7,911 bases of DNA from Armatimonadota bacterium (GTDB taxonomy: Bacteria; Armatimonadota; UBA10988): NCBI GenBank assembly GCA_016183835.1, contig JACPDV010000276.1, positions 1-7,911 of the forward strand, given 5' to 3'. A program made the position numbers and the translations under genes. Below, piece after piece: positions 1-6,303 of the stretch (within the stretch, counting starts at the first letter, position 1; the number at the start of each line of letters is the position of its first letter). The notes beneath the pieces are model-generated. The model was not told the DNA's origin. It did not search any database and was given only the letters and a program-made list of their open reading frames with translations.

Positions 1-506
1 CCGCTGAGGCAGCCGTAGAGGTTCTTGATCGCGCCGGTGAAGCCGAGTTGTTGGTGCGACTTGAGCTTGGCCACGTTGATCACCACGTCGGCCTCGAGCA
101 GCCGCGGGTCGCAGTGGAAGTGGGAGGACACGCGCCGGTGCCGCGACTCGAGCCTCGTGTGCTGGTCGAAGCAGACGAACTCGATCCCGAGCCGCTCACA
201 CACTTCGGTGACACCGCTGGCGGCGGCGACGCTGACGGGCCCGCCCCAGGCCGGCGAGTCGCCGACCAGCGGCGTGGCGCCAAGGGATTGCACCTGTCGG
301 GCGAGCGCCTCGAGCAGCGCGGGATGCGTGGTGGCGGCCTCCTCCGGGCGGCAGGCAGCGATCAGGTTCGGCTTGAGGATCACGCGCTGTCCGGCGGAGA
401 CGAACTCACCGAGCCCGCCGAGCGGGTCGAGCAGCGCGCCGAGGGCGTTGTCGAGCCGTTGCGGGTCGTAGTCCGGGCATCGCTGCAACGACACCGTGGG
501 GGGCAT
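1..506 (-). CDS. DUF362 domain protein (N-terminal 168 residues, 3' end cut by window edge)
   Basis: The reading frame starts at ATG 506 and stays open to the left edge, so the C-terminal part is missing. What is visible is typical of DUF362: VILKPNLI at residues 43-49, a THPALLEALA stretch around 60-69, GDSP at 82-85, and the strongest signature VINVAKLKSH followed by TGAIKNLYGC at about 142-166. Many DUF362 proteins carry ferredoxin-type iron-sulfur clusters or act beside metal-dependent enzymes, but no Cys cluster lies in this part and the biochemical role of the family is not settled. A GAGGTG ribosome-binding site at 510-515 supports this start, although the 3-nt spacing is short. It lies 48 bp downstream of the large glycosidase-like gene on the same strand and is probably the next gene of that operon. 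Family call is firm; function is open. Confidence 0.9.
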   Translation of the reverse strand, partial: MPPTVSLQRCPDYDPQRLDNALGALLDPLGGLGEFVSAGQRVILKPNLIAACRPEEAATTHPALLEALARQVQSLGATPLVGDSPAWGGPVSVAAASGVTEVCERLGIEFVCFDQHTRLESRHRRVSSHFHCDPRLLEADVVINVAKLKSHQQLGFTGAIKNLYGCLS

Positions 507-554
507 GCTCACCTCTTCGGCCTCATCTTGACCCCGGTGGAGCCGCTTGTCCGC

Positions 555-3500
555 CTACGGCAGCGCGACCTTGGCGTGGAAGAGGTAGCGCACGCCTCCC
601 GCGGCCACCGGCAGCGGCGGGCGGCCGTAGAGCGCTTCGAGCGTCCGCGTCACCACCGGCACCGCCACCTCCGGGTTGGGGTTGAACCCGCCCACGCGCC
701 ACAGCCAACCCCAGCCATCGAGCCGGTAGCCGCCGATGAAGTCGCCCGACGGCCCGGCCACCAGGGCCAGGTGCGCCGGCACGTAAGGCCCGCGCGGCAG
801 GCCGCGGTTGACCGGGCTGGCCGCGCGGTCCACCGCCGCCGACAGCTCGGCGCCCAGCAGCTCGCGGCCCTCCGCCGTGACGTGGAGCGGCTCGGCCGGC
901 GCGTCCACATCGCCGCCGCCGACCGGCAGACCGAGCGTCCCGGCGCCGTCCGGACCCACCATCTCGCCCTGCCAGTTGCCGGGCGCGCCGACGATGGCGT
1001 GGTGGAACGAGTAGCCCGCCGCCTCGACCCAGATCCCGCCGTGGTTGACGTAGTCCCGCAGTGCCGCCAGCATCGCCGGCCACTTCCCCGGTCCCTCCGC
1101 GGGGAAGCCCTCGCCGTAGGGATTCACGACGGCGAACCACGCCGAGCTTCGAGCGCTCCAGCGCCGCCACCCAGGCGGCCGGCTGCACGCTCGTCCAGGT
1201 CGGCGCCGCGCCCGCGCCCAGGTCGATCACGCCCACCGACGGCTTCTCGCCGGGCCGCTCGCGAAGCGGCTTGCCCGCCACTTCCGGCGGCGGATCCACG
1301 CGCGGCTTCCCGGCGCGGTGGGGCAGCCGCACAGCCAGCAGGCCGTCCTTCACCGCAGCCGCTCCCGCCGCCGAACCGTCAAACGTGACCATCGCCTGGC
1401 CGCTCCCGGCGCCCGGCAGCTCCACGGCCACCTCGCGCTCCTGCGGCGAGTAGACCCACACGTCGGCCGACTTGCCGCGTGCCTCGGCGACGAACGAGAG
1501 CCCGTCGCCCGCGTACTCCCGTCCACCCACCGAAGCCAGGTTGCCCGCCACTAACCCGGGCGCCGTGGCGCGGAAGCCGTGGCCCGCCAACCGGTGACCC
1601 GCCTCGCTGCGCGGCTCGGCGTCGAGGTTGGCGACCAGCTCCACCGGACCGTAAGCGGCCCGGATCACCCCCTTGGCCTCGGGCGTGCCGCGCACGTGCT
1701 CGAACGAGCGGACCGGCTCTCCGATGTAGCGCGCGACCACCGACTTCTGAAGCCGGTCGAGCCAGTTCAGCCATTCCCGCGCGCCGTCCTCACCCAGCCG
1801 ACCCGGCGGGCAGCTCACGCTCAGGCTGAAGCCCAGGCCGAGGGTCCAGCTCAGCACCTCGCGGTTGGTGACGAACTGCCCCAAGTCGTGGTGGAGCATC
1901 ATCGTCTTGTCGTGCGCGATGTACTCGGCCAGGGGGAAGATGGTCCAGGTCTCGGTCGGCACCTGCTCCCGCAGGAGCGTGATCCAACTCGGCCCGCCCT
2001 CGGTGGGCACGATGCCCCAGCTCATGCCGCAGAGCTGCGTCTCGCCGTTGACCACGCGGTCCCAGCCACACTCGGTGCTGAGCGGCTTGCGGCGGCTGTC
2101 TTCGTCCACCTGCGACAGCAGACCCTCCGTGTACGCGTACGGCGTGGGCGAGGCCGGATTCGTGTCCCAGTGCCAGCCGCGCGCGCCGCACTGGTCCTGG
2201 AACAGCACGTCCACAGGGTAGTCCGCGCTGAACTGCCGCACCGTCTCGCGATTGGCCGCCTGCACCGCCGGGTGCCAGTGGCATACGGTCCAGCCCACGT
2301 TCTGCGCGTAACGCTCGAAGGAGAGCTTGCCGTCCAGCCCGCGCAGCAGCGGTGCGTCGCCCTCGCGCTCGAAGGTGGGCCCTTTCGGCTCGTCGCACCA
2401 CCAGGTGGGATTGGTGTAGGGCATCAGCAGTTGACCCGCGACGTGCGCCCGGTCGAAGAACTCGCGCAGCTCCTGCGGCGTGCCCTGGGACGGGTGGGGC
2501 GGAAGATGGTCCGGGTACTGCTTGTCGAACCCACCGTGAAGGTAGTTGGAGAAGTGGAGGAGGGAGCCGGCCGGGAGCTTCGGCAGGCCGGACACGTCCT
2601 GTCGGAAGGGCGAGTCGTACTTCACCATCACGCCCGACTTGAGGACGGGGAGCACTGCGGCCGGCACCTTGTCGGCCAGCCCGCGGTTGATCTGGTTCGC
2701 CGCGCAGTAAGTGGCCAGGTCGTCCGCCGCAGTGCGACCCGCCACGAGTCGCACCGGGGGGCAGGTCCAGCGGCTGCCGGCGGCCACCCAGGCGGCGTAC
2801 TTCCGCTCCGTCCAGCCGCCCTGCTCGTCGCCGCCGCAGGCGATCCAGCCGGGGACGAAGATCGCACGCGGGTCCTGCGCCCCGGCCCAGGGCTCCCAGT
2901 CGCGCGGCTGCACGCGGTACATGGACAGCGACCCGGCTGCGCCATCGAGGTGCACGAAGTCGGCGAAGGCCGTCGGGTAGGTCTCGGTCATCTGCATGAA
3001 GCGCAGCGGGCGGAGAGCGTAGTAGAAGGGATAGCCGCCGACCTCGAACCAGTTGCCGCCGGCCTTGACGTAGCGCCCCACCGCGGCCACCACGTCGGCG
3101 ATGGCCTGCCCGGCCGGTACCGGCACCGCTTCGCCGTAGGGGTTGAGGACGGCCAGGAACTCCTCCGACTCGGCCGCGGCCAGCATCGCCGCCGGGCCTG
3201 TGAGGGAGACCACCTGACACCGCCCGGCCGCCACGGCTGGCAGCCGGCGGAGTCGGTCGAGCCAGCGGTCGATCTCCACAATGCACCACGAGCCGCGTGC
3301 CGGGCCGCGGAGCAGGTCCACCAGCCCGATCTTCGGCCGCGCGCCGGGGTTCGCCGCGAGCTTGTCGATCACCGCGGTCACGAGGTCGAGGGCCAGCGCC
3401 TCCTCGCGCTCGCCGACCGCGCCGCCGAGCCGCCACAAACGGCCCTGCCCGCCGAGTGACGAGCCGCAGAAGAACGGCCCATCGGCGGAATCGGCGAGCA

Positions 3501-4230
3501 CCAGCTCGGCCTGCGAGCGGGTGCAGGGGCGGTTGACCATCGCGGTGGACGACTCAACCCGCCGAGCCACCGCCTCGCCGAGCCACTCACGCGCGGCGGG
3601 CGGCACGGTCAGCTTGGCCGGCGGGATCTGGTCGGCCTTCTGGTCCAACCCGCCGCCGTACAAGGCCTGGTAACCGGCCGGCCCGCCCTGCTCGTGGACC
3701 ACGCTCCAGCCGTGCGGCTGGTCTTCCGGCTGCCGCTCGAAGTACTTGCGGTTGAGGGCCAGCCCCACGCCGGAGTTGCCGTTCTGCGGCCAGACCATGC
3801 GCTCCAAGCCCGCCGGGTCGAAGCGCAGCCGGCCGGGGAGCGCCAGGGCGGTGATCACCTTGCCCCGGGGCGCCACCTCGGCGGTCAGCGCCACGCCGTC
3901 GGCGGTGCCCGCCGCGGTGACGGTCACGTCGGCCTCGCCGCCGGTCCAGGCCAGGCGCAGCGCATCGCCCTGGGGAGTGATCGCGGGCTTGCCGCGGTAG
4001 CCGGCCGCGTCGAGGGTCTTGCCGTCGCCGAACTGGAGCAGCCACAGGCCGTTCTCGCCACCGCGGCAGATGCCGCCGGCCCGGCCCGTCTGCGACACGC
4101 CCACGATCGCCCCGGTGCCCGCGTCGAACCGCACCTCGGTGGCGCCGGCGGTCACCACCCAGGTGCCGCCGTCACGGGTTACGCCGCCCATCGATGGCAG
4201 CGCCAACAGCAGCACGGCTGGGAGTGTCAC
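555..4230 (-). CDS. Very large exported glycoside-hydrolase-like TIM-barrel protein, single-base frameshift near the C-terminus
   Basis: GTG 4230 overlaps the stop of the upstream gene (GTGA), and the next residues TLPAVLLLALP form a short signal-peptide-like hydrophobic run without the usual basic residues. Reading continues in one frame to about 1150, where one extra base shifts it. Corrected, the protein is 1224 residues ending at TAG 555-557; uncorrected, it runs out of frame to a stop at 523 (1235 residues). Layout: beta-rich N-terminal region (about 20-225), module A (232-290), NPYGE module B (301-442), a barrel-like region (about 535-805), a beta-rich region (to about 985), then copies B' (999-1105) and A' (1140-1203). 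In the barrel, LFQDQCG puts D679 and STECGWD puts E720 where a retaining glycosidase would hold nucleophile and acid/base. It resembles DUF6259-type or distant GH36/GH101-like proteins; substrate unknown, and the catalytic assignment is inference. Confidence 0.75.
624..812 (-). repeat. Module A', second copy (VNR...LWRVGG) at the C-terminus
   Basis: Corrected residues 1140-1203 start at VNRGLPRG, continue with AHLALVAGPSGDF and GWLWRVGG (L1176), and end in VVTRTLEALYG. In this copy the module follows module B', the reverse of the N-terminal order. The similarity was judged by eye and is moderate. Confidence 0.5.
913..1236 (-). repeat. Module B', second copy (NPYGE domain) spanning the frameshift
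   Basis: Corrected residues about 999-1105 run from VGVIDL through WFAVVNPYGEGFP (N1036) and YVNHGGIWVEAAGYSFHHA to DGAGTLGLPVGG, matching module B step for step. The segment between VGVIDL and NPYGE is shorter than in copy one, about 36 residues against 60. The match continues on the far side of the frameshift, which is the main reason to believe the corrected frame. Confidence 0.65.
1145..1151 (-). other. Frameshift site in the large glycosidase-like gene
   Basis: Upstream of this point the coding frame reads ...VAALERS. Downstream of it the frame that makes sense reads SAWFAVVNPYGE. Treating one A of the AA pair on the coding strand (1148-1149) as extra gives AALERSSAWFAVVNPYGE. This aligns without gaps to LAAAESEEFLAVLNPYGE earlier in the same protein. 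No classic slippery heptamer is visible, so a sequencing or assembly error or a recent mutation is more likely than programmed frameshifting. Confidence 0.8.
2905..3330 (-). repeat. Module B, first copy (NPYGE domain) inside the large protein
   Basis: Residues about 301-442 run from IGLVDL through FLAVLNPYGEAVPV (N363) and YVKAGGNWFEVGGYPFYYA to DGAAGSLSMYRVQ. The pattern (hydrophobic strand, then NPYGE, then a helix, then a Gly-rich strand with aromatic residues) recalls ThuA-like or glutamine-amidotransferase-like non-catalytic domains of glycosidases. The fold assignment is inference; the repetition against 913-1236 is seen directly. Confidence 0.65.
3361..3537 (-). repeat. Module A, first copy (VNR...LWRLGG) inside the large protein
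   Basis: Residues 232-290 start at VNR, continue with AELVLADSADGPFF and LWRLGG (L265), and end in a helix-like VTAVIDKL. In this copy the module precedes module B. It resembles 624-812, where VNR and LWRVGG are 36 residues apart instead of 33. Confidence 0.5.
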
Positions 4231-4715
4231 GGCTTGCCTTTTGAGACGGCCTTGGGCGCGGGCTTGGTCCGCGCGGGCGGCACCGGGCTGAGCTTCCAGC
4301 CGTCCACGAGGAAGGGCCGGTTGTTCGGGTTGATGGAGACCTCGACGCCGCCAGACCCCTTCGGCCCCGCCAGCGAAAAGACCAGCACTGTGCAAGAGGA
4401 GTCGGGGTCTACCCGCTGGCCCGTGAGCTTCGTCGCGATAGGCAGGCCAAGCTCCTTCTGAAGCCAGCTCAGGTCAGTCGCCAGGTCCTTCTCGGTCACG
4501 GTCTTCTGCAGTCCGGGCTCCACCAGACCCCAAGCGGCATGGGCGTCGCCCGCGGCGACTGCCTTGGCGAAGTGCTCGCCGGTCATCAAGAGCGCCAGGG
4601 CCTGCTTGCCGAGGAACCAGAGGAGGAGCAGCACGCACAGGGAGATGAGCGAGCAGCCGACGCCGCAGCCGACGAGGGTCCGGTTCCGCCGGCGCCGCTG
4701 GGTAGCGTCCGTCAT
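4227..4715 (-). CDS. Single-pass membrane-anchored protein with small soluble domain, unknown function (162 aa)
   Basis: The start ATG 4715 overlaps the moaE stop as ATGA, and a GGAGGCGGAGG purine run just upstream, inside the moaE tail, serves as ribosome-binding site. The N-terminus is strongly basic (RRRRNR at 7-12), followed by one hydrophobic segment at about 14-36 containing three Cys, so the rest is probably outside the cytoplasmic membrane. The soluble part starts with a helix-like stretch FAKAVAAGDAHAAWGLVEP and ends in predicted strands (TVLVFSL, GGVEVSI, FLVDGWKLSP), then a Pro/Lys-rich tail. This layout recalls NTF2-like/DUF4864-type domains behind a membrane anchor, but that is only a resemblance. 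Its stop overlaps the GTG start of the large glycosidase-like gene, so the two are probably made together, and it may act with that protein in the envelope. Confidence 0.8.
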   Translation of the reverse strand: MTDATQRRRRNRTLVGCGVGCSLISLCVLLLLWFLGKQALALLMTGEHFAKAVAAGDAHAAWGLVEPGLQKTVTEKDLATDLSWLQKELGLPIATKLTGQRVDPDSSCTVLVFSLAGPKGSGGVEVSINPNNRPFLVDGWKLSPVPPARTKPAPKAVSKGKP

Positions 4716-5134
4716 GCCTCCGCCTCCTCCGGCCCGACCCACTCGCTCGTGCCGTCGGCCCACGTCTCGTGCTTGAAGATGGGCACGTCGTCCTTGATCC
4801 GGTCCATGATGTACCCGCAGGCCGCCAGCGCGGCGTCGCGGTGCGCCGAGCCGACGCACACCACCACCGCTACATCGCCGATCTCGAGCCGCCCCAGCCG
4901 GTGCGCCACGGCCATCGGGCCGAGCTCCCAGCGCGCGGCACACTCCTCGAGGATGGCCTCGATCCGCTCGACGGCCATGGGCTCGAAGGCCTCGTATTCG
5001 AGGTGGTCCACCGGCCGGCCGCGGTGGTGATTGCGCACCTTGCCGAGGAACGTCCCCAGCGCGCCACAGGTCGGGTCATCCACTAGCACCTCGAGCGCGC
5101 GGGGGTCCAGGGGTTCGGTGGTGAGGGTCACCAT
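4712..5134 (-). CDS. moaE: Molybdopterin synthase catalytic subunit MoaE (140 aa)
   Basis: MoaE is the large subunit of molybdopterin synthase. With thiocarboxylated MoaD it inserts the dithiolene sulfurs into cyclic pyranopterin monophosphate in the cytoplasm. The protein is full length for the family (about 140-150 aa) and carries its hallmarks: GALGTFLGKVRNHHRG at 24-39 (R34), VDHLEYEAFEPMA at 42-54, the SAHRDAA motif (H98, R99), and IMDRIKDDVPIFKHETWADG with K114 and K121, the positions of the catalytic lysines known from E. coli MoaE. ATG 5134 has a GTGAGG ribosome-binding site overlapping the end of moaD, 7 bp away. All key residues are present, so this subunit looks functional although its partner MoaD is abnormal. 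The stop overlaps the start of the membrane protein gene (ATGA). Confidence 0.96.
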   Translation of the reverse strand: MVTLTTEPLDPRALEVLVDDPTCGALGTFLGKVRNHHRGRPVDHLEYEAFEPMAVERIEAILEECAARWELGPMAVAHRLGRLEIGDVAVVVCVGSAHRDAALAACGYIMDRIKDDVPIFKHETWADGTSEWVGPEEAEA

Positions 5135-5141
5135 GGCGGCC

Positions 5142-5453
5142 TCACCGATCGCGGACGGACCTCGGCGAGCCACCCGGTTGGGGCGACCGGCAGGTCGCCC
5201 AGGCCGGACGGCATTGGCAGACGGGCGACCTGCCGGTCGCCAGCTCGTCGCCGTCGTGCACCGGTGCGTCCCAGTCCACGTACTCACGGTTCAACGCCAG
5301 CCCGCGCAGGCGCAGCTCGGCGAGCTTCGGGCGGCCCTCGCAGAGCCGGTCCCAGACGTCGGCCACCCGCGCGCCGTCGGGCATGTCGAGGGTGATGGTG
5401 TTGCCGCCGAGGAGCGCCTTGGCCGAGGCGAAGGCGCGAATCGTGACCGTCAC
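5142..5453 (-). CDS. moaD: Molybdopterin synthase sulfur-carrier subunit MoaD with abnormal C-terminal tail (103 aa)
   Basis: MoaD is a ubiquitin-fold carrier whose C-terminal Gly-Gly is adenylated by MoeB and thiocarboxylated to feed sulfur to MoaE. Residues 1-72 fit the family: VTIRAFASAKALLGG, ITLDMPDGARVADVWDRL, PKLAELRLRGLALNREYVDWDAPVHDGDELA. At the point where the usual ending (a short PPVxGG-type tail, about residue 80) should come, the frame enters a 60-nt double palindrome and reads TGRSPVCQCRPAWATCRS, then PQPGG, then eight more residues to the stop. Gly94-Gly95 are therefore internal, not terminal. GTG 5453 is chosen because the MoaD fold begins there and a GGAG lies 9 nt upstream; a longer frame to 5597 reads into the divergent gene's start and looks non-coding. 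Position directly before moaE confirms the identity; activity is in doubt. Confidence 0.88.
   Translation of the reverse strand: MTVTIRAFASAKALLGGNTITLDMPDGARVADVWDRLCEGRPKLAELRLRGLALNREYVDWDAPVHDGDELATGRSPVCQCRPAWATCRSPQPGGSPRSVRDR
5181..5242. repeat. Double palindromic element (REP/BIME-like) inside the 3' end of moaD
   Basis: Left arm 5182-5200 is GGCGACCGGCAGGTCGCCC, and right arm 5223-5241 is its exact reverse complement, separated by 22 nt, so the pair forms a perfect 19-bp inverted repeat. Each arm is also self-complementary: GGGCGACC-ggca-GGTCGCCC on the left (8-bp stem) and GGCGACC-tgcc-GGTCGCC on the right (7-bp stem). The RNA could form either one long hairpin or two short ones. 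This paired head-to-head arrangement is typical of dispersed palindromic units such as REP/BIME elements. Only this one pair was found in the window. The 60 nt from 5182 to 5241 are a multiple of three and are translated as part of moaD. Confidence 0.85.
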
Positions 5454-5556
5454 GCGGGGTGTCTCCGTGGCCGGGTGGAGTTCGCGGCGCGCCGGCCCGC
5501 ACCTTCGCGGGGAGGAGGTGGTCCAAGACAAGGGAAAGGGAGGTGGGACGAGACGC
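5454..5556. promoter_or_regulatory. Divergent intergenic region between moaD and the nucleotidyltransferase-like gene
   Basis: Both gene sets start outward from this 103-bp gap, so promoters for both must lie here or inside the first codons. No convincing sigma-70 -35/-10 pair was seen on either strand. Visible features are the 10-bp palindrome CGGCGCGCCG at 5485-5494, which may be chance at this GC content, and purine-rich runs at 5510-5519 and 5531-5547; the latter includes the likely ribosome-binding site of the rightward gene. Confidence 0.4.
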
Positions 5557-6303
5557 ATGGCCACCGCAATCCTGATCGAGTGCGACCAGCTCGGCAACGG
5601 GCTGGCGGGCCGGGCGCCGGCGCCCGGGCTCCTGCCGCTCGCCGGCCGGCCGCTCCTCAGCTACGCCGCGCAAGCCCTGCGGCGCTGCGGCGACGTGGAC
5701 CGGATCCTGCTCAGCGGCCCGACGGCCTACCGCGATCACCCCGCGGCGCTGGACGAGGTGGACACCGCCGTGCTCTCCGACTCGCCCCTGGGCGACCGGC
5801 TGGCCGGGCTGCTGGAGGAGTACGGCGAGGAGCCCGAGTGGCTGATCTGGCCGGCCAACGGCCCGCTCATCGAGCCGGCGATGGTGGAGCACTTCCTGGC
5901 GCATGCGCCCGTCACGGCGGCGGCCACGTGGGCGGTGGTGCGCGAGAGCCGGCTGCTCGCCGCCTTCCCGCTCGATTGGCCGGTGCTGCCCTTCGCCGGC
6001 GAAGTGGTGGCGTGGACCGGGCTGGGCGTGGTGCGTCCGCCGGCGTTGCTCCCTCACACCGCACGGCTGCAGCGGATGCTGAACAAGGAGGCGAACTGGG
6101 TCGAGGCGGTCAAGGCGCTGGGGGTGGGGTTCGCCATCAAGCTGAAGGCCGGCAGGGCGTCGCTGTCCGAGGTGGCGCAGAAACTCGGCGAGCTGATCGG
6201 CGCGCCGTGCGTGGTGCAGTTCTCGCCCTACGCCGAGCTGGCTCTGCGGGTGCGCTCGCGGGCCGAGCACCATGCCGCCCGCGCCCGGCTGGAGGAGGCT
6301 TGA
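5557..6303 (+). CDS. MobA-fold nucleotidyltransferase-like protein with degraded catalytic motifs (248 aa)
   Basis: The N-terminus and spacing follow MobA-like NTP transferases: a first strand TAILIE, then GLLPLAGRPLLSYAAQAL at 24-41 (usually K-x-L-x-x-hydrophobic-x-G-K/R-P-L), DRILLSG at 48-54, WLIWPANGPLIEPAMVEHFL at 95-114, and a C-terminal half with LGVGFAIKLKAGRASLSEV. The residues that bind nucleotide and metal are gone: the Gly-Gly loop after strand one reads ECDQLGNGL, the Lys before the LPLAGRP strand is Gly24, the metal Asp of the DxPL motif is N101, and the late DVD-type motif is replaced by LRVRSRAEH (230-238). ATG 5557 follows a GGGAGGTGGG run about 10 nt upstream. Its stop overlaps the next start (TGATG). 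Proximity to moaDE suggests MobA, but the motifs do not support that name. Confidence 0.7.
   Translation: MATAILIECDQLGNGLAGRAPAPGLLPLAGRPLLSYAAQALRRCGDVDRILLSGPTAYRDHPAALDEVDTAVLSDSPLGDRLAGLLEEYGEEPEWLIWPANGPLIEPAMVEHFLAHAPVTAAATWAVVRESRLLAAFPLDWPVLPFAGEVVAWTGLGVVRPPALLPHTARLQRMLNKEANWVEAVKALGVGFAIKLKAGRASLSEVAQKLGELIGAPCVVQFSPYAELALRVRSRAEHHAARARLEEA

Noticed and set aside
48..1388. Long plus-strand open frame (446 codons)
   Set aside because: It is antisense to the DUF362 and large glycosidase-like genes, has Arg/Pro/Ala-rich low-complexity content, and shows no motif or ribosome-binding site.
1579..3459. Plus-strand open frame of 626 codons
   Set aside because: It lies wholly opposite the large glycosidase-like gene; His/Arg/Val-rich composition typical of the antisense shadow of a GC-rich gene.
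523..4395. Large minus-strand protein starting at 4395 and ending at 523
   Set aside because: The first 55 codons read through the membrane-protein gene in the wrong frame, and the last 209 are past the frameshift; GTG 4230 and stop 555-557 fit better.
5181..5242. Factor-independent terminator after moaD
   Set aside because: The hairpins are strong, but no T-run follows on either strand and the element is inside the coding frame, with moaE starting shortly after.
5485..5494. CGGCGCGCCG palindrome as an operator in the divergent region
   Set aside because: A 10-bp GC-only palindrome is expected by chance at this composition; no second copy was seen.
5284..6273. Minus-strand open frame of 329 codons
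   Set aside because: Antisense to the nucleotidyltransferase-like gene and overlapping moaD in another frame; no recognisable motif.
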